64,000 bases of DNA from Siphonodentalium dalli. Lineage: Eukaryota; Mollusca; Scaphopoda; Gadilida; Siphonodentaliidae. A program made the position numbers and the translations under genes. The stretch covers positions 38,994,918 to 39,058,917 of the forward strand of contig CP136062.1 of NCBI GenBank assembly GCA_032622095.1. The letters are read 5' to 3'. The notes below the pieces were generated by a model. That model did not search any database and was not told where the DNA came from. It saw nothing but the letters and a program-made list of their open reading frames with translations. Position 1 is the stretch's first letter. The number at the start of each line of letters is the position of its first letter. Of this stretch, positions 10,653-21,417 are shown one piece after another.

Positions 10653-11434
10653 TTTCTCACTGTAATCTCCACCGCGGTTTTCTTCTGCTGTCGTTTGAGC
10701 ATTGGGGTAAGCAGGTTGATAACTTGTTTGGGAATTTGTTTGTTTTCAGTCTGCGGCGTGGCTGAAAATGTAATCGGGGAGTGTGCATTTTGAACATCAT
10801 CCCAGTAAATGTCGTGTCCATCATCGTTCTTCGGAGTTGACGCGGTTATTACCTGCTCACACTCCGAGGGCACTGTCTTTTCCTCAGAAAAACCTGATTC
10901 CCAGATGTTGGGTAGTGTTTTAGTTGTCCACCAAGTGATATTTTTCTTAGATCCTTGGATCATCATTTTGTTTTTAGTCCTATATACGTGAATTGTCACT
11001 TTTCCACCTTTACCGGTCACGTTCCGATAGACATCAATTCTTTCATCCACTATAACGTTCATTTTGTCTTTTCCTATTATCCAATGTGCATTATTTATTT
11101 CCTTTTTCAATTTGTCATCCCAATACATTGAACACAGTCCACTATAGTATCTATTGTAACTGTCAGAGTCTAAATCTATGGTCACGCAACGACCTCCATC
11201 TTTGATTTCCGTTTGGTATTTGTTTTCCTCATCATACGTTAACTTTTTCTTTATTAGTTTATCGAGATTAAGAATATAATTTCGATCACTCACTGTTCCT
11301 CTGGTAGAATTACTTGAATTTTGCCCAAACAAACGAACCGATTCTGGCACAACAGTTGTTACATCAGTGTCCTCAATAACATCGAATGTGTCATCAAAAT
11401 CCGTGTAATCGAATGTTTCCATGATAATATCCAA
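10640..11434 (-). CDS. LINE 1 ORF1a, uncharacterised first ORF
   Basis: This is a 264-residue frame starting at the first Met of the element. It is acidic at the N-terminus (YTDFDDTFDVIEDTD), then has a mixed alpha/beta region with two W-rich spots (SMYWDDKL, NITWWTTK) and a strand-like VTIHVYRTKNKMMIQG. The last segment resembles a motif of uncharacterised ORF1-type proteins in invertebrate LINEs, but I cannot name a family. Its stop overlaps the start of the SGNH ORF by 13 nt. It is probably an RNA-binding or particle component of the same element. Confidence 0.6.
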   Translation of the reverse strand: MDIIMETFDYTDFDDTFDVIEDTDVTTVVPESVRLFGQNSSNSTRGTVSDRNYILNLDKLIKKKLTYDEENKYQTEIKDGGRCVTIDLDSDSYNRYYSGLCSMYWDDKLKKEINNAHWIIGKDKMNVIVDERIDVYRNVTGKGGKVTIHVYRTKNKMMIQGSKKNITWWTTKTLPNIWESGFSEEKTVPSECEQVITASTPKNDDGHDIYWDDVQNAHSPITFSATPQTENKQIPKQVINLLTPMLKRQQKKTAVEITVRNCHV

Positions 11435-11744
11435 TATTTTCGATCTAATGATCCAAGCTAACTAAGAATATAACTAATCTAACTAATATAACTAAGAATA
11501 TAAAATCCAGTATATAATTCCATCTGTCGGCTTGCCAGCTCCATTGGCTTCCTTAATTAGTTGCGCATGACTACTCGCAGGAGTTAATTGTAAATACGTC
11601 CGCTCACGTCGAAGGTCGAAGGTACATATATGAGACTACGTTAAACGTCGTATTTTTATGGACCAGCAAGTAGTAACGCTCTATTGTGCGACGCGAGAAT
11701 CGATGGATGGTAGCGGACCTATATTCCTTTGATAACCTCTATCT
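11435..11744. other. upstream leader of LINE 1 and intron
   Basis: It contains an A/T-rich run with the phrase 'taactaagaatataa' repeated (11460-11505). It may be the LINE 5' untranslated leader; its 5' limit is not marked by any repeat or target duplication that I can see. Confidence 0.35.
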
Positions 11745-11747
11745 CTT

Positions 11748-11840
11748 CCTAACCCACATGGAGCCTCACACATATGGAAGCATGAACTACGGAGTGTCGT
11801 CTGTTCCAGTCTATGTGGGGCTCTATATGGGTTATATACA
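11748..11840. mobile_element. short hairpin element related to the foldback at 3766-4369
   Basis: The termini are inverted: ACCCACATGGAGCCTCACAC on the left and GTGGGGCTCTATATGGGT on the right. The interior 'gtgtcgtctgttccagtcta' matches the centre of the 3766-4369 element ('gtgtcgtctgctcatgtttg'). It looks like a small relative or remnant of that family. Confidence 0.55.
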
Positions 11841-11869
11841 GTGTATGTGCTTGTGTCTCATTTTAGCTC

Positions 11870-12190
11870 TGTCGGTAGTCGGTAGCCGAGAGGTATATAG
11901 CTTACTGGTCTCTTGTGTTAGCGGACCGGGGGTCGCAACCTGGTGAGGGTATTCAGACAAAAATCACAACTCGATCAGATACCAAGTTTGTCAGGCTGAA
12001 AGGTCGTTCGATGTCACTGAATAAAGATCCGAATGCAAAATGCCGACTTCACCCATTACACAATTTGTCCAGGTATGTTGTCGTGGGTGCAGTACGCTGT
12101 CCGATCGGTTGCGGACATTAATGGCTGACCCGTGTACATGCCTCGGTGTGCGCACGTTAAATAACGCTGCTGGAGCCACCACAAGGTAAA
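11870..12190 (+). mobile_element. tRNA-derived SINE-like element
   Basis: A tRNA-like head shows an A-box-like TAGCCGAGAGGT (11883-11894) and a B-box-like GGGTCGCAACC (11930-11940) at tRNA spacing, so RNA polymerase III could start here. The downstream body ends near 'gtgcgcacgttaaataacgc' (about 12150-12170), of a kind common in invertebrate SINE tails. No full cloverleaf with paired acceptor stem was found, so it is not called as a tRNA gene. The 3' limit is uncertain. Confidence 0.5.
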
Positions 12191-14894
12191 CAGTTTCTCG
12201 GCCGTTGTAGCACCTGGACCAGTGCGTCTATAACCACAATATCTACAAATACAGACCCCGACCATGAGTTTGGCAGGACTTGCCGTCGCATGTAATACGG
12301 ACTATAATATGGCGCGTTTCAGATGTCGTTGTCATTGCGTTCAAACAATATTTATTTTCCTCTCCATGTGAATATCATAATACAATTACATAAGATATAA
12401 TTTCTGTTTCTTTTCTCTGAAAAAAAGATAAATTGTCCACAACGCCGCGTTGAAGTTTCTAGTAAACAAATTCGACGACCATGATATTTCTCTACATATT
12501 TATCAGGGACGTGGCGACAGTTGGTTTGTGGGGTGATTACCCCCCCCCCAATATTGGTTAAAATTGTAAACAGTTGGAAATTTCATACCTGACACAACAT
12601 TAGTTGGAAACTTCACACCAACAATAGGTTGAATTTTTTTTTTTAGTTTGATTTTCCGATAATTTATTAGAAGGGAATTTGTTGGTAGACCAACATTTAC
12701 ATAGTTTCCTACCTTAAGTGTACCTTTGGTCAAAATTGTGTACTGAAATGGCCATCAGTTGGGAATTATTTACCTCAGAGTGGTAACAGGTTGGAAGTTT
12801 CCAGCACTTGGAAAGCTTGTGTCCTGGTCCCTCCCCGTAGGCAGTCGAAAATCTGCTAGTTTAAGAAAACAATATTTTCCTACATTTGGTCAAAATTGTG
12901 GACTGAAATGATCATCAGTTGGAAATTTTCCAACCTCAGCGGGGTGGCAGGTTTGAAATGTTCAACACTTAGGAAATCTTGAGGCCAGTTTAGATACTAG
13001 GATTTTGCGATTTTCATGTTCAGATATCAATTTTTCTCACGCCGTATGAATTTGCCTGGAGTTAGACCACAAGATGTTAGGATTTATACAATTGCCGGGT
13101 TCAAATCTCTAATTTTTCTCATACTGGGTAGAACCATGGCTATAGTGACCACGAGAGACATTCAGAATAGGCTACCATCCGAGCCTGTAATGCCCAGGTT
13201 AGGTTGGGCGCAAATGGACTTCCGAAAAACTTGTGAGTTTAGTATGATTCAAAGAGGGGGTGAGTTGAAGTTGGATTCCCATGGTGTAAACATCCCTAGC
13301 GGAGACCTTCTAGACACGCCCCTGATATTTATATTACGTGTTACAAGTTTGATATAAAGTTAAATAACAAATTAGAGAATATATGCATGGAGGATCAGAG
13401 GTCGTCAGAAATAGATGTTATGGGTATATCACCCCCTCAACATGGCCAACATGTTCAGTAGTTTCAGCATTCCATGTTTTAAATTATAGTAACTGTTGGA
13501 ACTCCTAGGCCAGAAGTAGGTTGAATTTGACCTGATGATTTTATTTTTCAACCAGTATAGTGAAAATGTTAGTTTTTAGACGAAAAATTAAATATGTTCG
13601 TACTTTCGGTATTTATTTTTTTTTTACCGAGACGATGTACCGAAATTTACAATAACTTGGTTTGTGTTAGGGTGGACATTTTTAACGTATGAAATGCTTC
13701 ATGAAGGGGATACAAATGGAGTTCATTTGGATATTTCGATATGGTTCAAGTGATGGGTATAGTAGTAATCCCCTCCCCCCCCCCCGACAGAGACCCTCTA
13801 ACCACGTCCCTGTTGTATGCCTTCCCCAATAGTCAATGTTAATCACGACCAAACGTTGAGAAGAGAACACTTCGCCCGTAATATATATTGTGATAATAAA
13901 AGTTAGCAACATCTTTGAATCAACATTCCATGAAAATACATGGGTCTGGAGACACTCTTTGTTATTCTATTTCATATTGATAACATAAAGTATAAAATAA
14001 ATGTTCCAGAATTCACATGATTCAGAAATAGGATCAAATATAAAAGTTCGAGTTAAAAAAGCAGACTCGATTTCCAATTCCAAGATAAAGATAAATTTAA
14101 ATTGAATGTAAATTTAAATTGAGTTTAGCATCGGATATCGATATCGAATGTTACAAGTTTGATAAACAGTTTAAGTTACATCTCAAAGAATATGTATGTT
14201 GGGTAACTGCTGAAATGAACCCCGCTTTATCGCAGTGCGATATTAATATTCCCGATTCGGTTTCAGCAGTGATATATCAATGACATTTACTGATATAACA
14301 ATAGGTTAATTTATAACAAACGTCTACTCAAGTGGAAACGAGCGTGATAGTATGTCAATACAGTAGGGTTATGACAAAGAAAGTTTGTTGTTAACCTCCA
14401 TAAATTTAGGAGAGCATATGTGCAAGTGACAAGTATAACTTAGTATAAATGACTATGATCACAATCATGTGAGCTACATGTATTATTTACTCGCTGGGCA
14501 TATAGTCAGAATCAGAATTTAATTAATCTCAAATCGTCGTACATGTTGACATAACAGAGAGATATATATATGTGTACATAACCATATACATATAGATATT
14601 GCACATGCGTGCGTATATACTCATTAAGGTTTATACAAATCATGTTAAACATATCCATTGAGGAAAGTCGAGTGCGACTAAGTGGGGGTGGGGGGGGGGG
14701 GTAGATAAAATGGTCGTCAGATTGAGGATAGTATGGGGGGTGAATCAGCGCTATATTTGGGTATATACATAGGGAAGTTGATTGCCGAGAATCATGTGTT
14801 TTGGAGTGTCATATATATATAGAGTGGACACTTTCCTTAACATGTGAGCGTGTTTGTGTGTGCGTGGGGGGGGGGGGGGGGGGGTAGCATGTAC
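12191..14894. other. intron without recognised genes
   Basis: This is a long stretch of the last intron. It holds C and G homopolymers (12541-12550, about 13779-13792, about 14690-14701), a diverged family of 'gttggaaattt...cctgac' phrases (12550-12970, also near 1500-1620), and a phrase 'gttacaagtttgata' at about 13340 and 14150. No exon, RNA gene or bounded element was identified. Confidence 0.4.
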
Positions 14895-14990
14895 CTACAA
14901 GTACGAGTAGCAATGGAAATAAATAAAGTTCCGAGTCATATATACTCGACACTGTATAAACATATATATTGATGGGATTGGAGTTGTGCA

Positions 14991-15293
14991 CCAGGGAGGT
15001 TCCATTATCAGCTGGACTTCGTATATAAATTTCGCCAGATTCGTTATTGTTCTTTTATTATTTGATGTGAAAAGGGCGTTCAGTTTGCAGATGTTCGGCC
15101 GAGTATAATAATAGCTTTTTAAATACTTTGTTCTTGGCTCGCTCAATATGGGGCACATAAGTATTACGTGGTATTCGTCACCAAGCTCCCTTTTGCATAA
15201 CGTGCACTTTCTATCTGACCTGCTTTCGTTTGTCCATGATCCGGTTTCTATGGGGAGGCGGTGGTTTTTAGTTCTGAATTTGGCGAGCCGCAA
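14991..15293 (-). pseudogene. LINE 2 ORF2 C-terminal segment
   Basis: It reads RLAKFRTKNHRLPIETGSW, then CTLCKRELGDEYHVILMC (a C-x2-C...H-x4-C cluster). It corresponds to the C-terminal tail of APE-LINE reverse transcriptases and resembles the tail of LINE 1. The open frame continues past the probable LINE end into low-complexity DNA with a G19 tract (14866-14884). Confidence 0.7.
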
Positions 15294-15389
15294 TACTACA
15301 CTTTGGTTTCTCAGTGAGAAGTATGTCTCCTTTTTATAATCTAGTTTAATGATATTATAAAATGTCCCCTTATTTGATGATATAATGCT

Positions 15390-15599
15390 TCATCGCCATA
15401 CTTGGAGGTAAGCATCCTTGATTCTGTTCTTGATTGATCGGTTGTACGTATTTATTTTCGGTGCTGACTGGTAAGTCCAGATATTCGATATTCCTAGTTC
15501 ATTCAGAGTTTTTTGTACGTATTCGAGCCATGTATTTCTCTTTTGTGTTTCGTTTTGGGTTTTTAGCATTATGCGGTATAAGAGACATCCCGTTGACAT
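15390..15599 (-). pseudogene. LINE 2 connector between RT and tail
   Basis: A short frame reads TWLEYVQKTLNELGISNIW, then IKNRIKDAYLQVW. These are typical of the linker after the RT thumb ('YV...LNELGIS.IW') in APE-LINEs. It lies in the right order between the thumb fragment and the C-terminal tail but in a different frame. Confidence 0.6.
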
Positions 15600-15611
15600 G
15601 TCATATTCATT

Positions 15612-16097
15612 ATTTTTCCCCAGTATGAGATAAACCTGATTTTAATCATTATATTTATTGGTAGGATCCCTGTTTCCCCATAAATGAATGCAGTTGGCGT
15701 ATTTTTCCGTAGACGGAGGCTAAATTTAAGGAACTATCGTTCGAGTTTTTTGAAGCATGTTGTGTTTTAAAATCCCCAAATTCCGGAGCCATATATCATC
15801 AAGGGGGCAATGGATTTTTGGTATATTTCAAGGATACAGTCAAATGAGAGGCTATATCTCCGAGCTTTATTCAGGAGGGCATACATTGCTTTCTTTGCGT
15901 CTTTGCATCGCATGTTTCTGTCCTTACTGAAAGTGCCCTGTTTCGTGAACCAGGTGCCCAAATACCGGAAGTTATCAACAATTTCTATATCGTTGCGATT
16001 AATTTTGAAAGTGATTGTTTTTTTCGCTTTTGGTTTCTACCGAATATCATGACTTTTGTCTTCAGTATGTTTATATCTAGCTTCCATGTGTCACATA
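15612..16097. repeat. 486-bp direct repeat, copy A (LINE 2 sequence)
   Basis: It matches 19092-19577 at a constant offset of 3480 bp with only scattered substitutions. It starts ATTTTTCCCCAGTATGAGAT and ends TTCCATGTGTCACATA. It encodes the RT thumb fragment with WFTKQGTFSKDR and LMIYGSGIWGF on the minus strand (15767-15961). The two copies bracket the insertion 16098-19091. Confidence 0.85.
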
Positions 16098-17519
16098 GTC
16101 CGGGAGCTAATAGGGGTACCCTTGCACCCCCCCCCCCTGGGACTTAACTTCACCCCACTCATTTTGTTCCTTATTATGTCCTTCAACTTTTAAGCAATGT
16201 TAACAAGAAAAAAAAGTGGCCTTATAGACTCCAGACAAGATGGCGTCCATCATGGCCGCCGTTTTTCAGACCAGACCCTAAGTCAGTTTTATGCAAATTA
16301 TAGCGGGAAAATCTAGTAAAATGTATACAAATGTATATATTTTCGTTAAGCTAAGACATAATGACACTTTTTTGGGCCAAAATTGAAACTCACCATCCAA
16401 GATGGCCGCCAAAATGGCCGCCGGAAGTTTAAAATATGACATTTTTCCACAAATATCTGCTAGATCAATTCATGCTGTTTGGAACTGGTTGAGTAATATG
16501 ACTTTATTTTGTGTTTTGTATATTAACTGATCATTGGAGCAATTAAATATGCAATTAATGTGGTCCTAGCCCCTTCCGATCCTTCAAAAATTCGATTTTA
16601 CAGAACGCGGTACAAAATTTTATAAAAAATCACAATTGGGATTCTAGTCATATTTCAACAAGAAATGAAAAGAACATTGTAATGTAAGGGAGGCATATCA
16701 TTGCCTATGAATATTCCAACTCTCTGGAACCAAATATCTTAGCTTGGCTCAAAATGGCTGCGAAAATGGCCGCCAAAATATGGAAAATGGTAAATATTGC
16801 ACCAGGGTGTCCTGAAATCGCTTACAAGTTGTGGTTGGTGTATACAATTGGCTAATCTGTATTCTATACATTGCATACTAACATGTCTGATGCACTACGG
16901 ATAATTTTTACTATTGTCACCACTGACATCACCAGAAATATTGTATTTTTCTCTCACAATCTTGACATAAATATCGGCAAAAATTCACTTTTCAGGGTTC
17001 GACCATTTGTTCAAGTAAAATGCAACTATCTTTGGTATCAAAGGTCTTTATTGTTTTGGTCTATCTTAAATGTGTCACACTACGGTGTTTATAGACTAAA
17101 TTGCACAAGATGGCTTCCAAAATGGCAACCAAATTTGTAAAAAGTTAAAAGTTAACATATCCCGAACATTATTCTCTGCGTTGTCCGAAAAAGGTAGGAA
17201 ATTGTAACTCACTTGGTTATTTTACGTGTTAGTTAATTAACTGACAGCTACATTCTATTATGTTTGTCCCAGTTCCGTGTGGGGCATGACAAATTCATTT
17301 TAAAGATGCAGTGTGTAATTTTGCGGAGAACCTCTTTTATGATTCTGGCCATATTATTGTAAGGAAATGGGCAGAACTTTGAGACGGAACTGAGATGAAC
17401 CATGACATGTGGGTATTCTGGCCCATTATGGTAAAAAATTATCAACTGGAAACAGGGTGAAAGCCAAGATGGCAGCCAGGGAGTTACTCTATGATCATAG
17501 ATGAGGATAATAGGTATAA
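16098..17519. repeat. intron with 'aagatggccgcc' dispersed repeat
   Basis: It contains multiple AAGATGGC / AAAATGGCCGCC phrases about 150-350 bp apart (16240, 16400, 16755, 17110, 17465). The part 16384-16650 is clearly related to 29600-29845, sharing 'tttggaact', 'actttattttgt', 'ggtcctagcccctt' and 'ttttacagaa'. It is probably a degenerate dispersed or tandem repeat family. No coding sequence is supported. Confidence 0.55.
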
Positions 17520-18120
17520 ATGGAGTTATTGTATGGTCATGAATGATGTGTGGGTGTGTAGGGAGTGCCTTGTTTGTAACGGTGGGTGGTATATTTATAT
17601 ATATTGTGGATGTGTTATCATTGGTGGTGTATGGGGAGTAGATGTATGATCATGGATGGCTTGTATGAGTATGGCAAGTATGGAACTTATGATTGGTCGT
17701 ATGTGTGGGTATTGGTATATCTGGAAGGGCTCACCATTGGTGATGTGCATATGTATACCTGGATTGACTCTATGGTCATGGGTATGGCGAATACATATAC
17801 ATGCAGTGGCTGTATGGTCCACGGTGAGGTGAATATGTATACAATGAGTGACCATATGGTCGTGAATGTAGTGAATATGTATACATAGAGTGACTATATG
17901 GTCATGTGTCGGTGTAGGTGTATACCTGGTGTTCATGCATGGTGACTCGTGGCTGTATCACCATTTGTGGTATGTCCGGGCATAACCAAGTATGTCTGTA
18001 TGATCAGGTGTACGTGTATAAAGTGGGTAACTATGTTGTCATTTGTGTGGTGTTTATGTATGGAGTGACTGGGGTAATGGGTGGGTTGTACGTGTGTACC
18101 TTGGGTGGCTATCGCTTTCC
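17520..18120 (+). repeat. 42-bp minisatellite, left arm of a hairpin
   Basis: Diverged 42-bp units, for example starting TGACTCTATGGTCATGGGTA, TGGCTGTATGGTCCACGGTG and TGACCATATGGTCGTGAATG, each ending in a 'tatgtatac..' segment. Because 42 is a multiple of three, long open frames with a 14-residue periodicity occur on both strands. They have no domain and are treated as repeat shadows. The array reverses orientation at about 18150. Confidence 0.75.
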
Positions 18121-18163
18121 ACAATAACTCAAGGATATGTTAATCAATAGAGAGGTCATGTCA

Positions 18164-19091
18164 GAGAGTCATATCACGGAAAGCAATAGCCACCCATTAT
18201 CACACAGTCATTAAATATATACATAAACACCACAGACATAACATATGTTGACCCATTGTATACATGTACACCTGGCCCATGACCAGAGATGACCATACAA
18301 CCACACGCCACAATGCAGGCACACCGGGTATACTCCTAAACATGACCCATACCCATATAGTCACTCCTTGTATACCCATTCATCTCACCATTGGCCATAA
18401 GGTCATCCCCTGTATACCTATTCTCCAAACGCATGGTAAAATAGACAATCAATATATACATCAACACCACAACAATGACCATAAAGTAACTCCGGTATAC
18501 ATGTGCACCTCACCAATTGCCATATAGCCACTCGCTTCATACACATACTCCTTCACCTGACCTATGGCCATATAGCCACCCCGTGTGTACCTATTCAAAA
18601 CATTCATACACGATCATGGTCAATCCATACATATTCACCTCAACATTGGCCATGTCAAACAATCCATACTTGCATATACACCTCACACATGACAATTCAG
18701 CAATTCACTGTATAATCATACACACAATCCATGATAATACAGCTAAGCCATATACACTCACCAGTGATAATACATCCACGAGATATATAAATATACATCA
18801 CACCCGCTACCACAAGGACACTCCCTATATACCCACACGCTCGATAATGTCCACCCAGTTTACTCCAGGTAATCATATTCAACCATGATCGTACCGTCAC
18901 TCCACATATACATATACACATTACTCGTAACCATAAAATCACTCCCTATTTATCCACACACCACATCCATAATCTTACAGACAACACATGTACATCCCAC
19001 CATGACCTTACAGTCACTCTATATATACATAATCAATACATAGATGCCCATGTAGCTATATCCATACACCACACCAATGACAATACAGGCA
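18164..19091 (-). repeat. 42-bp minisatellite, right arm (inverted)
   Basis: The same family in the opposite orientation (CA-rich on the plus strand: 'catgacc', 'gtatacc.attc'). The junction is marked by an inverted repeat, TGGGTGGCTATCGCTTTCC at 18102-18120 and its near-perfect complement at 18178-18196. The two arms form a head-to-head structure of about 1.5 kb. Confidence 0.7.
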
Positions 19092-19577
19092 ATTTTTCCC
19101 CAGTATGAGATAAACCTGATGTTAATCATTATATGTATTGGTAGGATCCCTGTTTCCCCATAAATGAATGCAGTTGGCGTATTTTACCGTAGACGGAGGC
19201 TGAATTTAAGGAACCATCGTTCGAGTTTTTCGAAGCATGTTGTGTTTTAAAATCCCCAAATTCCGGAGCCATATATCATCAAGGGGGCAATGGATTTTTT
19301 GTATATTTCAAGGATACAGTCAAATGAGAGGCTATATCTCCGAGCTTTATTCAGGAGGGCATACATTGCTTTCTTTGCGTCTTTGCATCGCACGTTTCTG
19401 TCCTTACTGAAAGTGCCCTGTTTCGTGAACCAGGAGCCCAAATACCGGAAGTTATCAACAATTTCTATATCGTTGCGATTAATTTTAAAAGTGATTGGTT
19501 TTTTCGCTTTTGGTTTCTTCCGAATATCATGACGTCTGTCTTCAGTATGTTTATATCTAGCTTCCATGTGTCACATA
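19092..19577. repeat. 486-bp direct repeat, copy B (LINE 2 sequence)
   Basis: Partner of 15612-16097 at offset 3480. Unlike copy A, its right edge continues straight into the rest of the LINE 2 reverse transcriptase (19578-20058), while copy A's left edge continues into the LINE connector. The original junction of the LINE is therefore represented once at each end. Confidence 0.85.
19247..19567 (-). pseudogene. LINE 2 reverse transcriptase, thumb part
   Basis: It contains KINRNDIEIVDNFRYLGSWF (the YLG motif after the palm) and CKDAKKAMYALLNKA, ending LMIYGSGIWGF. It follows the palm fragment 19557-20015 with a frameshift near 19565. The duplicate of this stretch is at 15767-16040. Confidence 0.75.
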
Positions 19578-20058
19578 ACAGTAATTAGCAAAATTATCAA
19601 GCGTGTTTTGTAAACCTTGTGATGAATTTGAGAACAGGACCGTGTCGTCAGCGTATATCAGTAGAAATAGCTTCAGAAATATTTCCGCGTCATTGTCATT
19701 TTCATTGCCAAATATCAGACCGTTACATTTGTGTCGTTTAATGTAGTCTCCTAGGTCGTTAACGTAGAGCGCAAAAAGTATCGGGGACAACCCATCTCCC
19801 TGTTTTAGTCCTGTTGAACATGGGAAGTATCCGGAAAAATCATCGGTTAACAAGGTCATCTTAAGGTTTGTGTATAGGCGTTTGATAATATTCAGAATTT
19901 TTCCTGTGATTCCAATGCGCATGAGTGTTGACCATAGGCCGTCGCGCCATACATAATCGAATGATTTTGAGAAGTCGATAAAGGTGCAAAAGAGGTTTTT
20001 ATTTTTCATCTTCATAATCTGGGTCAGGGCGTATAGAGAGAAGGTATGATCTATTGTT
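19557..20058 (-). pseudogene. LINE 2 reverse transcriptase, palm part
   Basis: Landmarks are LFCTFIDFSKSFDYVWRDGL (catalytic Asp), GLKQGDGLSPILFALYVND and LLIYADDTVLFS (YADD box). The 5' end is cut at about 20058 just before the palm; residues TFSLYALTQI precede the first Met of the frame. Fingers, endonuclease and ORF1 are missing. Similar in plan to LINE 1 but a different family (YADD against FADD and low identity). Confidence 0.8.
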
Positions 20059-20134
20059 TAATATAGATTATGATGGTCTTCACACATGTATAATTACCTT
20101 CAGGAAATATTAAGAATCAAAACTGCCATCAACT

Positions 20135-20611
20135 CTTTGAACAAATGTGTTAAATTCTACACAATGTGTGTTACATTTTATCTTAAAGACAATTGTGTAG
20201 AAATATTGAATATGAGTGAATATTTGAGTGTATCATAGTTACTAGATGAGATATGTTCTATTTGCGACACAAACCTCGTAAAAGCTACCATATTAAGAAT
20301 CTTGCACCAGCTTTAAATTTGTGTGCTACACAACTATGTGCTATTCAGTTTTGACACAAAAACAGTGTATGACAAATGTTAAAGCTGCTGCCAATGTTGT
20401 GTTCTGTTGTAGCCTTTACGTGTGTTGTGTCTGCAATAGAACACATATCATCTAATAACTATGATACACTCACATAGTCACTCATATTCAACGTTCAGAA
20501 TATTCTACCGACACAAATATGAAATATGTCATGTGTTATTTCTACACAATTTAGTTTTTAAGAACAAATGCAACACATATTGTGTATAATTTAGTACATT
20601 TGTTCTTAAAG
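20135..20611. mobile_element. MITE with ~200-bp terminal inverted repeats
   Basis: The left end CTTTGAACAAATGTGTTAAA and the complement of the right end CTTTAAGAACAAATGTACTA are related. Similarity continues inward through 'aattgtgtagaaat', 'gaatatgagtga.tat.tgagtgtatcatagtta.tagatga' in both arms. It can fold almost entirely into a hairpin. There is no coding sequence, and it lies next to the truncated 5' end of LINE 2. Confidence 0.75.
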
Positions 20612-20939
20612 ATCCGGTAAGCATTGGCAATGGGTATTGCTTTTAAAATAGTCACATCGGTTAAAACCGACATAAACAGAAAGTTCGCGCGAATTTAGCT
20701 AACAATAGTAATGCGCGAATTTAAATACGAGTAAGGTATGTAGCAAACCGCTTTCAACTGATGACGTCAAGACGTCATTCGGTAAGCTACAGTGAAATAA
20801 CAAAAAGCGACAATGAAATAAAAAAAATTGTATTTCACTGTAGCGTCTATGCTAAGAGATACATACGACGATTTAGGTCTCGATAATTTTGCGCTATGAA
20901 CGAAAAAAACAACAATTGAACACTCTGTTGAATGCCCTC

Positions 20940-21122
20940 GTAGTAGTGAGGTGAACATCCATACCAAATTTCATTGAGATCCGACAACCGGTGTTTGAGA
21001 TATTTTCCCAGACGGACGGCTCGAACGGACGGACGGACGGACGGAAAAATCAGACGGATAAATATCGGAACGGACGAGGTCGATCCAGTATACCCCCATT
21101 CTCCCCGAGAATGGGAGTATAC
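20940..21122 (+). repeat. dispersed-element tail with (GGAC)n and terminal hairpin
   Basis: The phrase 'ccaaatttcattgagatccgac' is followed by 'tttgagatattttcccagacgg', a GGAC microsatellite (about 21026-21044), and a hairpin at 21088-21122 (GTATACCCCCATTCT...AGAATGGGAGTATAC). This organisation is common at the ends of dispersed repeats in marine invertebrates. The class is not determined. Confidence 0.5.
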
Positions 21123-21417
21123 TATAGATATGGAAGGGTATATACACGAAAGCACCTGAATATCATTTACCAGTGTTTGTGTGATCATTGCTTATATTAG
21201 GTTGAACAATCTTACATTTCAACTGATATATATGGAAATATAAATTATTAAATTCCGTGCGTGTTTCATAAGTTGTATTGTGTACAGTGTGCCACGTTCA
21301 GTTCATAATGGGTAATTATGGATATTGACAGAAGTTCAATTCCCACGAAGTTTAATCCATCTGCTCGCACCCCACACCACCATCGATGTATTTATTAACA
21401 TTCGTGTATTTACTTAC

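Larger units (their letters stand above)
4370..11434 (-). mobile_element. LINE 1: APE-type non-LTR retrotransposon with SGNH ORF1
   Basis: This is a nearly full-length LINE on the minus strand. It has a first small ORF (10640-11434), a coiled-coil/SGNH ORF (9423-10652), an AP endonuclease (7788-8828), a reverse transcriptase (about 5838-7797) and a C-terminal zinc-finger-like segment (4522-4992). ORF2 is broken by a frameshift between endonuclease and RT, and by an insertion at 5003-5837. The domain order and the esterase-type ORF1 recall CR1/Jockey-group elements, but the clade was not determined. The 3' end near 4370 abuts the foldback element, and no clear poly(A) tail is visible. It sits in the last intron of the host gene, in the same orientation. 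Confidence 0.85.
14895..20058 (-). mobile_element. LINE 2: 5'-truncated, broken APE-LINE split by a 3-kb insertion
   Basis: RT core (19557-20058), thumb region (19247-19567, repeated at 15767-15961), a connector (15390-15599) and a C-terminal Cys/His segment (about 15000-15293) are all on the minus strand in the order expected for one element. It begins abruptly within the RT domain at about 20058, the common 5' truncation. A 486-bp part is present twice (15612-16097 and 19092-19577), on either side of unrelated sequence 16098-19091. Several frameshifts make it inactive. Confidence 0.75.

Noticed and set aside
11881-11955. tRNA gene
   Set aside because: A and B boxes are present, but no complete cloverleaf with a paired acceptor stem was found; a SINE head fits better.
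17586-18888. Several open frames with a 14-residue rhythm on both strands
   Set aside because: They follow from a 42-bp minisatellite; composition and strand symmetry argue against protein coding.
21088-21122. Helitron 3' hairpin
   Set aside because: The hairpin is present, but no CTRR terminus or 5' TC end could be placed, so the class is left open.
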